A stretch of 64,000 nucleotides of DNA from Zooshikella sp050749885 (lineage in GTDB: Bacteria > Pseudomonadota > Gammaproteobacteria > Pseudomonadales > Zooshikellaceae), in assembly GCF_050749885.1 (NCBI RefSeq), contig NZ_JBOIUB010000013.1, forward strand, positions 62,001 through 126,000, in the 5' to 3' direction. Each line of letters opens with the position of its first letter. Position 1 is the first letter of the stretch. Below are positions 25,376 through 35,109 of this stretch, piece by piece. Made by a program: the position numbers and the translations under genes. Below the pieces are notes generated by a model. The model ran no database searches. It saw only the letters and a program-made list of their open reading frames with translations, and was not told the DNA's origin.

Positions 25376-26944
25376 TTATGTGTAATATTTAGCTAAGAAA
25401 GTTTCAAATGGTTCCTGAGGAGCCGCTTCAATTTCTGCTTGCTGTTGAAGTGATTTATTGACAAGCATTTGTAATTCTTTCTGATTACCTGGTGTTAATG
25501 GGGCATGTTTGAAAGTTTCAGCGTGCTGTTTGGATTGAATCAAGGTGTACTCACTGAAACTGCATTGATGCTCTGATAGCGAGCTAAGCAATTGTCCAGA
25601 GGGCGTTAGTTCTGGATTTTCAATTTTTTGCAGTTCTAGCTTCAAGCTTTCTTGATGATTATTTGAGTCATGCGCATCATCCAGTAGCACAGCAATGGGC
25701 ATCAATAAAGCAATAATTTCTTTGGCCCAGTCAGTTAATGTGGTTGATTTTCCTAGCTTCTGTAGCTGAAGTCCTGGCTTTCTTCCCTCTAATACGACAC
25801 GTGTGAAGTTATGATTGATTGCCTCACATTCAGGGGCCGTGATAGCGGGGCTTTCAGCTAAAGCGCAATAGGTTAAAAACACATCCATAAATGCAGCTTG
25901 AGAAGCACTTATCCCAATAGGATCAAATGGGTTTAAATCCAGGCAGCGCACTTCAATATATTCAATACCTCTTGCCTGTAATGCTCTGGCAGGGCGTTCG
26001 CCTGATTGGGTCGTACGCTTGGGACGAATCGCATTGTAGTATTCATTTTCAATTTGCAGGATATTGGTATTGAGCTGCAAATAGTGACCATCTTTAGTGA
26101 GTCCAATTTTCTCATAGGCTGGAAAGGGGGTTTGAATGGCGTGTTCAAGGGACTCAATATATGTTGGCAGTGTGTTGTAACAAATATTCAAGCCTGACTG
26201 GGCATTATTTTGATAACCCAAGTCACTCATGCGTAGAGAAGTCGCATAAGGTAAATAAACGGTGTAATCATCAAAGTCTTGTAGTTGATGATTGGTATGG
26301 CTGAAAAAGGAGCGGCATACAGCGGGTGATGCGCCAAATAAATACATTAATAACCAGCTTAAGCGACGGAAGTTACGAATGAGATTTAAATAGCAGTTAG
26401 ACTGTAAATCGTTTTGATGGGCTATGTTTGAGCTTGTTTGCTCATAGTCACTTAACAGCGACCAGATTTCAGGCGCCAGAGAAAAGTTATAATGAATGCC
26501 TGCGATGGTTTGCATTGCTTTACCATAGCGGTGGGCTAAGCCTTCACGATAGATATACTTCATTTTACCTATGTTGGATTCACCATAATAGGCAATGGGT
26601 ATATTTTCATCTCCCGTTAAAATACACGGCATACTGTTTACCCAGAGCAACTCATTTTCTAAATGTTGCAAGGTAAAGCGATGCAAATCATGTTGAAACC
26701 CAAGGGTAGTATCAATATCCGTAAAGGCGGGTGTAATAAATTCCAGTAGCGCTTCTGAATAGTCTGTTGTGATATAGGGGTGAGTTAGCTTAGAACCCAG
26801 CTGCTGTGGATGAGGGGTCTGAGCTAAGAAACCATCAGAGGTGATTCGTAAACTTTCTTTTTCTATGCCGCGCCGTGTTGCTTTGAGCAGTTGGCGGTTC
26901 ACCGGCTGGCTTAACAACTTAAGCCGGTCTGCTAAATTAGCCAA
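25376..26944 (-). CDS. gshA: Glutamate-cysteine ligase
   Basis: A 522-residue class I (gammaproteobacterial) glutamate-cysteine ligase, which catalyses the ATP-dependent first step of glutathione synthesis in the cytoplasm. Recognisable blocks are RRGIEKESLRITSDG, QLGSKLTHPYITTDYSEALLEFITP, YREGLAHRYGKAMQTIAGIHYNFS and RGIEYIEVRCLDLNPFDPIGI. Length is standard. The start is TTG at 26944 with AAGGA upstream; E. coli gshA also uses TTG, which keeps expression low. It is a single-gene unit upstream of tex in the Pseudomonas-like block. Confidence 0.96.
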   Translation of the reverse strand: MANLADRLKLLSQPVNRQLLKATRRGIEKESLRITSDGFLAQTPHPQQLGSKLTHPYITTDYSEALLEFITPAFTDIDTTLGFQHDLHRFTLQHLENELLWVNSMPCILTGDENIPIAYYGESNIGKMKYIYREGLAHRYGKAMQTIAGIHYNFSLAPEIWSLLSDYEQTSSNIAHQNDLQSNCYLNLIRNFRRLSWLLMYLFGASPAVCRSFFSHTNHQLQDFDDYTVYLPYATSLRMSDLGYQNNAQSGLNICYNTLPTYIESLEHAIQTPFPAYEKIGLTKDGHYLQLNTNILQIENEYYNAIRPKRTTQSGERPARALQARGIEYIEVRCLDLNPFDPIGISASQAAFMDVFLTYCALAESPAITAPECEAINHNFTRVVLEGRKPGLQLQKLGKSTTLTDWAKEIIALLMPIAVLLDDAHDSNNHQESLKLELQKIENPELTPSGQLLSSLSEHQCSFSEYTLIQSKQHAETFKHAPLTPGNQKELQMLVNKSLQQQAEIEAAPQEPFETFLAKYYT

Positions 26945-27247
26945 AACAACGCTTCCTTAAGCTAATCAGGTGAGTGGAGAACACTATATGGGGATGAGTT
27001 TTCATCACTACAAGTCGCCTTATACTAAGGTATACCCCTATATAGTGTTATATGCGAACGTTATCAGCATTTTTACCTTGTTTATCAAGGTTAAATCCAT
27101 ATAAGTAACATGGATACTCTTTGAAAAGTATAACCATGAGATATTGCCGCAGTGGAGGGAATTATAATCATGTTGTAGCTGAAGAAGGAATTAATAGCGA
27201 AGGGCATCAGTATGGCCTCTGGAAATTTCCAGAGACCAAAAGAGTGA
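26945..27247. other. Intergenic region tex to gshA with palindrome
   Basis: This 303 bp region has no gene. A perfect palindrome CTCTGGAAATTTCCAGAG (27217-27234) lies 14 bp after the tex stop and may act as its terminator, though no U-tract follows on the minus strand. Confidence 0.45.
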
Positions 27248-29572
27248 TTATTTCTTTTTAAGGCTTTTTGCATTAGCAAAAAGGTCGGCGAAGGTCCCGC
27301 CAGTCGGTTTGTTGGGAGTATTGGCTGTCCGCCTTTTTTTATCACTGCCTGCAGATTTTCGCTCTGCGCGCGGTTGATCTTTTTGGGCTTTAAAGTCTTC
27401 TGCGGTATCTGACATACGCATTGTTAGACCAATGCGCTTACGTGGAATATCAACTTCCAGTACTTTGACTTTAACGATATCGCCAGCTTTCACCACATCG
27501 CGAGGGTCTTTAACAAAGGTGTCAGACAAGGCCGAGATATGGACTAGCCCATCCTGGTGAACACCAATATCAACAAATGCACCAAAATTTGTGACATTAG
27601 TAACAACACCTTCCAGTGTCATGTTGGGTTTAAGATCAGCGAGTTTTTCAACACCTTCTTTAAAGGTTGCGGTTTTAAACTCTGGACGAGGGTCACGTCC
27701 AGGCTTTTCAAGTTCTTTGATGATATCGGTGACGGTTGGTATACCAAAATGCTCATCCGTAAACTTGGCCGGATCCAATGTTTTCAAAAAGGAGCTATCA
27801 CCAATGATGTTGCGTATGTCACGCTGATTCAGTTCAGCAATGGATGTGACGACAGGGTAAGCTTCAGGGTGCACACTGGAAGCATCTAATGGGTTATTGC
27901 CATTCATAATACGCAAGAACCCGGCGGCTTGCTCAAATGTTTTTTCACCCAGGCGAGGCACTTTTTTCAGGTCTTTTCTATTTTTGAATGCACCAAACTC
28001 ATTTCTAAAAGTGACAATATTGTTGGCAATCGTTTGATTGAGTCCGGAGATACGTTGCAATAACTGAGACGATGCCATATTCACATCAACGCCTACTGCG
28101 TTTACACAGTCTTCAACCACAGCATCCAATGATCGCGCTAAACGCGTTTGACTCACATCGTGCTGATATTGGCCCACTCCGATGGATTTAGGCTCTATTT
28201 TTACCAATTCTGCCAGTGGATCTTGCAGTCTTCTGGCAATTGAAACAGCACCACGGAACGAAACATCGAGATCAGGAAACTCTTTTGCGGCGAGCTCAGA
28301 AGCAGAATAAACAGAAGCACCTGCTTCACTGACCATAATTTTGGTTACTTTAAGCGAGGGGTATTTTTTAATCACTTCACCCGCTAATTTGTCTGTTTCT
28401 CTGGAGGCTGTACCATTGCCAATGCTGATTAACTCAACATTGTGCTTTTGACAGAGAGCGGCAACTATTGCAACTGATTTATCCCAGTCATTTTGAGGGG
28501 CGTGGGGAAAAATGGTCGTGTGCTCAACGAGTTTCCCTGTGTTATCAACCACTGCCACTTTGACTCCTGTCCGTAAGCCTGGGTCAAGGCCAATGGTAGA
28601 TCGTTGTCCAGCAGGAGCCGCTAGCAGTAGGTCTTTTAGATTGTGCGCAAAAACGGCAATGGCATCTTCTTCTGAGGCTTCACGTAAACGAGTGAGGAGT
28701 TCACCCTCTAACTGACTTAGGAGTTTAACACGCCAGGTCCAACGTACGACTTCTTGTAACCACTTGTCTGCAGGACGTTGCTCGTCAGTGATTTTCCAGA
28801 AATCTGCAATCATGTGCTCACAGGGGTGAGAAGTTCCACGTTCCTGTTCCTCTCCCACAGCAATAACTGCTTGTAAGATACCTTCGTTGCGTCCTCTAAA
28901 AATAGCCAGTGCTCGGTGAGAAGGTACTTTTTTGATGGCTTCACGATGTGCAAAGTAGTCTTGGAACTTGGCGCCTTCAGCTTCTTTTCCGGTAACCACG
29001 GTTGAAGACAGGTCACCTTCTTCCCATAAAAACTCTCTAAGTTTACCTAGCAGCTCAGCATTTTCGCTGAAGCGCTCCATGAGAATAAATTTAGCGCCAT
29101 CAAGTGCTGCTTTGGTATCCGCTACACCTTGATCGGCATTAATAAATGACTCGGCGGCTTGTTCAGGTGAGGTTTCTGGTTCGTTGAAGAGTAAGTCGGC
29201 AAGTGGCTCTAATCCTGCTTCTTTAGCAATTTGTGCTTTGGTACGACGCTTGGGTTTATAAGGCAGGTACAAATCTTCAAGTCGTGTTTTGGTATCGGCC
29301 TGATGAATGGCTTGTTCTAGTTCGGGGGTGAGTTTGTCTTGTTCTTTAATGCTATTAAGTATTGTGTCACGTCGTTCTTCCAGCTCCCTGAGGTAGCGCA
29401 GCCGCTCTTCCAGGTTACGTAAGTCGGTATCTGAAAGACCACCTGTTACTTCTTTCCGGTAACGGGCTATAAAAGGAACAGTAGCGCCACCATCAAGTAA
29501 CTCTACCGCTGCAGCAACTTGCACTTGACGAACATCGAGTTCTTCCGCAATACGCTGAAAGATAGTTTCCAT
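27248..29572 (-). CDS. tex: Tex, S1-domain transcription accessory protein
   Basis: A 774-residue Tex protein with the full domain set: N-terminal helical region (RQVQVAAAVELLDGGATVPFIARYRKEVTGGLSD), YqgF/RNase H-like domain (STIGLDPGLRTGVKVAVVD), helix-hairpin-helix segment (LQRISGLNQTIANNIVTFRNEFGAF), and an S1 RNA-binding domain from about residue 648 (LEGVVTNVTNFGAFVDIGVHQDGLVHIS). The basic C-terminal tail is rich in Lys/Arg. Tex binds nucleic acids and affects transcription and toxin expression in several pathogens. Context with gshA and pckA matches Pseudomonas. Confidence 0.96.
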   Translation of the reverse strand: METIFQRIAEELDVRQVQVAAAVELLDGGATVPFIARYRKEVTGGLSDTDLRNLEERLRYLRELEERRDTILNSIKEQDKLTPELEQAIHQADTKTRLEDLYLPYKPKRRTKAQIAKEAGLEPLADLLFNEPETSPEQAAESFINADQGVADTKAALDGAKFILMERFSENAELLGKLREFLWEEGDLSSTVVTGKEAEGAKFQDYFAHREAIKKVPSHRALAIFRGRNEGILQAVIAVGEEQERGTSHPCEHMIADFWKITDEQRPADKWLQEVVRWTWRVKLLSQLEGELLTRLREASEEDAIAVFAHNLKDLLLAAPAGQRSTIGLDPGLRTGVKVAVVDNTGKLVEHTTIFPHAPQNDWDKSVAIVAALCQKHNVELISIGNGTASRETDKLAGEVIKKYPSLKVTKIMVSEAGASVYSASELAAKEFPDLDVSFRGAVSIARRLQDPLAELVKIEPKSIGVGQYQHDVSQTRLARSLDAVVEDCVNAVGVDVNMASSQLLQRISGLNQTIANNIVTFRNEFGAFKNRKDLKKVPRLGEKTFEQAAGFLRIMNGNNPLDASSVHPEAYPVVTSIAELNQRDIRNIIGDSSFLKTLDPAKFTDEHFGIPTVTDIIKELEKPGRDPRPEFKTATFKEGVEKLADLKPNMTLEGVVTNVTNFGAFVDIGVHQDGLVHISALSDTFVKDPRDVVKAGDIVKVKVLEVDIPRKRIGLTMRMSDTAEDFKAQKDQPRAERKSAGSDKKRRTANTPNKPTGGTFADLFANAKSLKKK

Positions 29573-30028
29573 GAATTACCTTTCTCTCAATTAATAAAAA
29601 CAATTCAGATTATGACACACTCAAACGGAAAGTGTCTTACTCCGCACTCACTATACAAACTGCTTATCATATAAATCTCAGCGATACGATAAGCTAAGGT
29701 ATTTAGGTTTACTAAACCGCCTAAAGCTGAAAGTCCATTATTGTTAAGACATCGATACCCTTAATGAAAGGTATAGTATTAAGCCTGGTTGGACGATGTT
29801 CATCAGGTAAATACTCAAAAGAATTATTAATAGGACAAGTGCTGTAGATAGGGTTTGTCTATTTTAGTGAATGGAGAGAAGCATCAGTACACTGATTCAA
29901 CCATCCAGTGTGCGGGATAATAAAACAGTATGATTTTTCCGGGTTGAGATGTATTCCAACTATTGGGTAGTTGGAATACGCTCTGGGTTGGGTAACGAAG
30001 TCTAAAAAACGGTTATATAAAACAGTTA
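29573..30028. other. Intergenic region pckA to tex
   Basis: This 456 bp region has no gene. It holds the tex promoter on the minus strand, not clearly recognisable, and the hairpin at 29951-29979. Confidence 0.4.
29951..29979 (-). terminator. Hairpin downstream of pckA
   Basis: GTATTCCAACTA (29951-29962) and TAGTTGGAATAC (29968-29979) form a perfect 12 bp stem with a 5-base loop, 50 bp after the pckA stop. No T-run follows on either strand, so it may act as a 3' stabiliser or a terminator. Confidence 0.5.
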
Positions 30029-31588
30029 TTAGCTATCAATATGAGGACCTGCCTGAATGATATCTTCAGATACCTCAAACTTTTTAAAGTTGTTAATAAA
30101 CTGCTGTGCTAAGTCTTTGGCTGCATCGTCATAAGCTTGCTTATCTTGCCAGGTATCACGAGGACTCAATAAATTAGCATCGACACCAGACACTTGTGTT
30201 GGCACATCAACATTAATAATGGATAAGTGTTTAGTGGGTACTTCAGCAAGCTCACCATTTTGAATGGCGTGAATGACTGCACGAGTCGTTGGAATACTGA
30301 AGCGTTTACCGCCTTTGCCATAAGCACCACCTGTCCAACCAGTATTCACAAGAAAGACTTTACTGCCAAACTCTTCAATACGCTTAATAAGAAGTTCAGC
30401 ATACACGCGTGCTGGTCTGGGGAAAAAGGGAGCACCAAAACACGTTGAAAAAGTGGATTTTAACCCTGCTTCACTGCCCATCTCAGTAGAACCTACCAAC
30501 GCGGTGTAACCACTTAGGAAATGATAAGCAGCAGCTTCTTTCGATAGTATGGATACGGGAGGCAGTACGCCTGTCATGTCACAGGTAAGAAAGATAATTG
30601 CGGTTGGCTCATCTGCACGGTTTTCGTGAACACGCTTGGATATATGCTCAAGGGGATATGCACAACGACTGTTTTCAGTCATCGAAATATCGGCATAATC
30701 CGGCTCATTGGTATGATGATGAATAACCACATTTTCCACAATAGAGCCAAAGCGAATAGCATTCCAAATGACTGGCTCTGTTTCATGGCTAAGGTTAATA
30801 CATTTAGCATAACAGCCTCCTTCAAAGTTGAAGACGCTGCCTTTAGCCCAGCCATGTTCATCATCACCAATTAAGTAGCATTGTTCATCTGCAGAGAGGG
30901 TTGTTTTGCCTGTACCCGATAAGCCAAAGAAAAGTGTTGTTTCACCGTTTTCCCCGACATTAGCAGAACAGTGCATAGGGAGGACATCTTTTTCGGGTAA
31001 CAGGAAATTTTGCACAGAGAACATGGCTTTTTTCATTTCTCCGGCATAACGCATACCTGCTAAGAGTACTTTGCGCTTGGCAAAGTTAATGATAACGACG
31101 CCGTCAGAGTTGGTTCCATGTTTAGCGGGGTCACAAGTGAAGTGAGGGGCATTAAGAATTTGCCATGCTTCTTTACCTTGTGGGTTGTATGTTGATGGAC
31201 GAACGAATAAGTTTCGGCCAAATAAATTATGCCATGCCGTTTCCGTCGTCATTTGAACAGGCAGGTAGTGCTCTGGGTCTGCCCCCACATGTAAATGCTG
31301 AATAAAGCGATTTTGTCCTGCTAGGCTTTGCTCAACCTCATCCCAGAGAATGTCAAACTTATCAGCAGGGAATGGTCGATTAATAGAGCCCCAGTCAATG
31401 GCATCTGACGTGCTCGGTTCATCGACAATATAGCGGTCTTTGGGAGAGCGCCCCGTTCTTGCTCCGGTTTCAACGACTAATGCACCATTTGATGCTAAAC
31501 GGCCTTCATTGCGTATTACTGCCTGCTCCACCAGCTGAGCCGCATGGAGATCTTCAAAAACCTGAGGACCCTCTTTGCTATCAGTCAT
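30029..31588 (-). CDS. pckA: Phosphoenolpyruvate carboxykinase (ATP)
   Basis: A 519-residue ATP-dependent PEP carboxykinase that converts oxaloacetate to PEP in gluconeogenesis. The nucleotide loop GLSGTGKTTLS, the preceding MHCSANVG, the metal site FNFEGGCYAKCINLS and the C-terminal NTGWTGGAYGKGGKRFSI block are all intact. I use ATG at 31588, with GAGG nine bases upstream, rather than the TTG two codons before it. It is probably monocistronic and carbon-regulated. Confidence 0.97.
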   Translation of the reverse strand: MTDSKEGPQVFEDLHAAQLVEQAVIRNEGRLASNGALVVETGARTGRSPKDRYIVDEPSTSDAIDWGSINRPFPADKFDILWDEVEQSLAGQNRFIQHLHVGADPEHYLPVQMTTETAWHNLFGRNLFVRPSTYNPQGKEAWQILNAPHFTCDPAKHGTNSDGVVIINFAKRKVLLAGMRYAGEMKKAMFSVQNFLLPEKDVLPMHCSANVGENGETTLFFGLSGTGKTTLSADEQCYLIGDDEHGWAKGSVFNFEGGCYAKCINLSHETEPVIWNAIRFGSIVENVVIHHHTNEPDYADISMTENSRCAYPLEHISKRVHENRADEPTAIIFLTCDMTGVLPPVSILSKEAAAYHFLSGYTALVGSTEMGSEAGLKSTFSTCFGAPFFPRPARVYAELLIKRIEEFGSKVFLVNTGWTGGAYGKGGKRFSIPTTRAVIHAIQNGELAEVPTKHLSIINVDVPTQVSGVDANLLSPRDTWQDKQAYDDAAKDLAQQFINNFKKFEVSEDIIQAGPHIDS

Positions 31589-32369
31589 TATCAATTACCT
31601 CGCCGGCTTTTAATACCGTTTTAGTTAATTCTTAAGTCCTGTGGCTTACATGACGACATGTTGTTTTCAGCATAGTGGTTTCAGGCTAAGTCGACAAAGG
31701 TTTAGTGTTACCCTTTACACAAATCATATTAGTGGACTTGTTTTCCTATTAACCAGATAACTTCCTACCATTGCGTTGAGCATATTTCTGCTTGGTATTA
31801 AGTAGCATAGTTTTATAGGTGAAACTAATTCCATTATAAATGAGATGTTGCAGGGTGAGTGTTGAGTAGGAAAAAATCAATTTAGCTTTACCTTATTATG
31901 CCTTCTATTACACCATGTGGTTATACACTTTGTGATTAGCTATTGAGTATATACATACGCTGATAAGCAACAAAACTCAGTTTTTGTATGTGTTAAACCA
32001 AGTTCCATGATATCACCTCAAAAAACGTTCACTCAGGGCATACTGTAAGCGGTAGCATTATGCCAAAAAAACATAGTTTGCGTTAAGGCAATTAGCAATA
32101 GATTAAGAAGCTTTATATCAAAAAAAAGGGTTTTTACTACGTTAATGGCTGTATGATATTTGTATTTCCTTAATATGGAGGAATGACTCTCGTTTTTGAG
32201 ATGCCTTCAGTGTGTTGTTTATTGATTATTTTATCCATTAACGTTGAGTTAAAGAGCGCTTACTCATAATAAAGTTTTTTATGTTTATTACACAAATAGA
32301 CCAAAATGACCTATTTGTGCTCTGGGTATAACTGAGGTTACATGTCAGTTGCAGGGTATATCGGCTCTA
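31589..32369. other. Long non-coding region upstream of pckA
   Basis: This AT-rich stretch of nearly 800 bp has no supported gene in any frame. It must hold the pckA promoter. I see no recognised RNA family or strong palindrome. Confidence 0.4.
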
Positions 32370-33329
32370 TTAAAGCCGCATGACAAGCCAGCGAGGTTGT
32401 GGAATGGCTTTGATATAACGTCGAGCGACTTTATCTTGATATAAAAACGCTGGCACCTCAGAGGTCTGTTTAAATCCAAACTGTTTAGGTAGTTTTGTAT
32501 AAATGGATCGAGGTGGATTATGCGCAATGTCTTTTATTTTTTTTCCAGTTTCATCGGTGTGGAAGTAAATTTGAGTAATCCCTAATTCCTCTTTAATAAA
32601 CTGTATTGCCGCAGCCAGTGATGCCTCAGCCCAAATGTGTTGGTAGGGCTGTAAACAGGTTTCGACGTAGCAGGAGAGTTCCTCATAATCTCCTCCAATG
32701 TCATACCATACATCACTTGGTTGAAGGCTGGGATTATTTTTACGCTTTGCTTTCAAGCGTTGATAAGCACTATATGCATCTCGTAGCCAGTCGTTCTGAA
32801 CTTCTTCTATTAATGCTTCATTGGTATCCAGGTCAAAATCTAATCGGACCCAGGCCATTGTGTGTCGACCTTTAGTATTAATTGGGTGTATATCGGACGC
32901 AAAGGGACCTTCATCTCGGCAGGTTGGTTTTATCAGCGAATAGTATTTTTCTAAATGCTCGCCAGTAAAGTTGATTTGCAAGACTAAATTAGATTGGTTT
33001 CGGGATGTTTGGTCCCAGCCTCTATCACCATCTCCCCAACAGGCTAAGGTCAATGCAAAAATGAATGGTTTTTCCAGCCAGCAACTCGTAAGCTGCTCCT
33101 GACTGATTTCACCTTGTCCATAAACTGATAATGCTTCTTTGACCGTTTTTTTAGCAAAAAAATGACCAAACTGGCTCTGTTTAAGCTGACTTAGCTTGCA
33201 GGTTTGGCGTTTATTTTTATCCATTGCATAGCGTAGCAGATCAAAACAATATCGATCCTTGTGATAATAAAACAAACGTCGTTCTTCACCTAAGCAGGTA
33301 ATAATCTCTTTTATATCTTTTGGTTTCAT
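32370..33329 (-). CDS. Unrecognised conserved-looking protein with EVQNDW motif
   Basis: A 319-residue soluble protein I do not recognise as a named family. Residues about 30-130 are mixed (FFAKKTVKEALSVYGQ, FALTLACWGDGDRGWDQTSR). The centre contains GRHTMAWVRLDFDLDTNEALIEEVQNDWLRDAYSAYQRL; the EEVQNDW block recalls the EEIQSDWH motif of some phage polyvalent proteins with acetyltransferase-like folds. The later segment AEASLAAAIQFIKEELGITQIYFHTDE and IYTKLPKQFGFKQT is compatible with a GNAT-like C-terminus. These are weak resemblances. It stands alone between pckA and hslO with a weak ribosome binding site. Confidence 0.65.
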   Translation of the reverse strand: MKPKDIKEIITCLGEERRLFYYHKDRYCFDLLRYAMDKNKRQTCKLSQLKQSQFGHFFAKKTVKEALSVYGQGEISQEQLTSCWLEKPFIFALTLACWGDGDRGWDQTSRNQSNLVLQINFTGEHLEKYYSLIKPTCRDEGPFASDIHPINTKGRHTMAWVRLDFDLDTNEALIEEVQNDWLRDAYSAYQRLKAKRKNNPSLQPSDVWYDIGGDYEELSCYVETCLQPYQHIWAEASLAAAIQFIKEELGITQIYFHTDETGKKIKDIAHNPPRSIYTKLPKQFGFKQTSEVPAFLYQDKVARRYIKAIPQPRWLVMRL

Positions 33330-33906
33330 AATCTAGTGTCATTACGATCAATGTAAAAATATGCATACGACAAGTGGCTCCTAAATGAGGCTGGCTTATA
33401 AAACAAAGCATAATGTGCACTCCTAAATTGCATTCTTGAAATACAAAACTTGATTGTTTTCTTCTGTTATCACTATGGGGGTAACAGGAGATAACAAAAC
33501 ATTAGAGTGGGCTCAGTGCCAAGCAGCTAAAACACAATCCCCAGGCGAGCTGGTAATGAGTAAGGTGTTAATAGGGCTTGTAATGATATAAGCCAGCGAT
33601 GGAAAGCGGCTTATTAACTGAAAACGTATTTGGCAAGGAACCCCGTTGTGTCAATGAACACATGAGTATTTATCATTGTGGGCCTCCTTCTTTTGCAGAT
33701 AAGTAGATTTATAACGTTGGAGTTAACGCGATATTTTACTGGTCAAATGAACTGTAAATTAATACAAATCATTGCTCATCATGTGAGCAAACCGAAAGTG
33801 GCGAAAATATATACAGATTAATGACTAAATGCAACTATTACAGGGGACTTTATATATTTAGAGGGGGTATCGACGATGCAGACTATAGCCTGCATCGTAC
33901 GGCTTA
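33330..33906. other. Intergenic region hslO to the unknown gene
   Basis: This 577 bp region has no gene; its only clear structure is the hairpin near hslO (33873-33898). Confidence 0.4.
33873..33898 (-). terminator. Terminator-like hairpin of hslO
   Basis: ACGATGCAG (33873-33881) and CTGCATCGT (33890-33898) form a perfect 9 bp stem that begins 9 bases after the hslO stop on the minus strand. Confidence 0.5.
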
Positions 33907-34791
33907 CTAGTGAAGCGAAGTGGATGATGACGTATTTTCATCACCATCAAAAAGTTGGGATATATCTATTGCTGTGTAGTGGTAAGCATGGTTACAAAAT
34001 TGACAGTGAAGAACCAGTTCCCCTTGCTCTTCCAATACACTTTCTGCTTCTTCACGACCAATAGAGCGCAGGGCTACTGATGTCTTTTCTCGAGAGCAGT
34101 GACAATGAAATGCAACAGATTCTGCGGGAAAAACACGGACTGTCTCTTCATGATATAACCGGTGAAGCACAACAAGTGGTTCCAGTGTTAACAGTTCTTC
34201 TGGTTTTACTGTTTTAGCCAGGGTTGTTATGTGCTCCCACTTAAGTTCTCTTTGTTGGGGATCAGTTTCCTGGGTTGCTGGAAGAGCCTGCAGTAATAAA
34301 CCAGTTGTACGTTCATGGTCAGCAAACAGCCACATCTGGGTGGGTAACTGTTCTGACTGGGCAAAGTAGCTACTGAAACATTCCCCTAATGTGTCCCCAT
34401 TAAGAGGTACGATACCTTGGTAACGCTTGCCTTGTTCTGGATCGATGGTAATGACCAAGTGACCAGCAGGTAACAAGCTGCGTAGATCCATTTGCCGAAT
34501 ATCACCTTCCCAGCGAGCTAATGCTCTAAATTCATGCTTCTCATTACAGTCGACCATCAATAAGTGGATAGGACCACTGCTTTTAGCTTGCAAGGTCATA
34601 ACTCCAGCGAATTTTAATGTCGTACTCAATAAAATGGCTGCCGAGATTAGCTCTCCGAGCAGTTGTCTGATGGGCTCAGGATAGTCATGGGCTGCCAGGG
34701 CTTGTTGATAACTCTTTTCAAGAGAAACTATCTCGCCACGAATGTCTGTCTGCTCAAAAAGAAAGCGCTGAATTTGATCATGTTCACTCAT
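33907..34791 (-). CDS. hslO: Hsp33 redox-regulated chaperone
   Basis: About 294 residues. The N-terminal substrate-binding domain starts MSEHDQIQRFLFEQTDIRGEIVSLEKSYQ, and the C-terminal redox switch has the zinc-binding CxC (HCHCSREK) and CxxC (HCQFCNHAYHY) pairs. Oxidation of these four cysteines releases zinc and activates the holdase, which protects proteins from hypochlorite and heat-plus-oxidation. The ATG at 34791 aligns with known Hsp33 starts; a TTG five codons upstream is possible. The tail DENTSSSTSLH is a little longer than usual. Confidence 0.95.
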   Translation of the reverse strand: MSEHDQIQRFLFEQTDIRGEIVSLEKSYQQALAAHDYPEPIRQLLGELISAAILLSTTLKFAGVMTLQAKSSGPIHLLMVDCNEKHEFRALARWEGDIRQMDLRSLLPAGHLVITIDPEQGKRYQGIVPLNGDTLGECFSSYFAQSEQLPTQMWLFADHERTTGLLLQALPATQETDPQQRELKWEHITTLAKTVKPEELLTLEPLVVLHRLYHEETVRVFPAESVAFHCHCSREKTSVALRSIGREEAESVLEEQGELVLHCQFCNHAYHYTAIDISQLFDGDENTSSSTSLH

Positions 34792-34963
34792 AACACTATT
34801 GCTCAACTCGTTTAGTGAGGGGGCGAATTATAGGCATCCTGATACTTGAAGTCATGGGGTGAGTGGGAAAAGTTAAAGGAAGAATTAAGTATCGTTTTTT
34901 ATGTGATGTTTAAAAGCCTAGTAACGTTAAGTTTAGAAAGTCTGTGGATGACTGTCAGTACAG

Positions 34964-35034
34964 GTCAACATATAAAAAGATCAATGTTGACAGTGAAAAC
35001 ATTCTTGAGTTATATGTTAGCAGTGTCAACATTG
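34964..35034 (+). promoter_or_regulatory. Promoter with TGTTGAC inverted repeats upstream of RND operon
   Basis: TTGACA (34987-34992) and TATATG (35011-35016), 18 bp apart, look like a sigma-70 promoter for the efflux operon starting at 35110. Three copies of the octamer GTCAACAT/ATGTTGAC lie here: 34964-34971, 34984-34991 and 35026-35033. The last two are halves of a perfect 11 bp inverted repeat (34982-34992 with 35024-35034) spanning the promoter. A repressor operator is a reasonable inference. Confidence 0.55.
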
Positions 35035-35109
35035 TTTTATTCAGTACGACTTTGAGTACTGCCTACTGCAACATTTGTTTTTAGTCTCGACAACTCAACA
35101 GGCTTCGAT

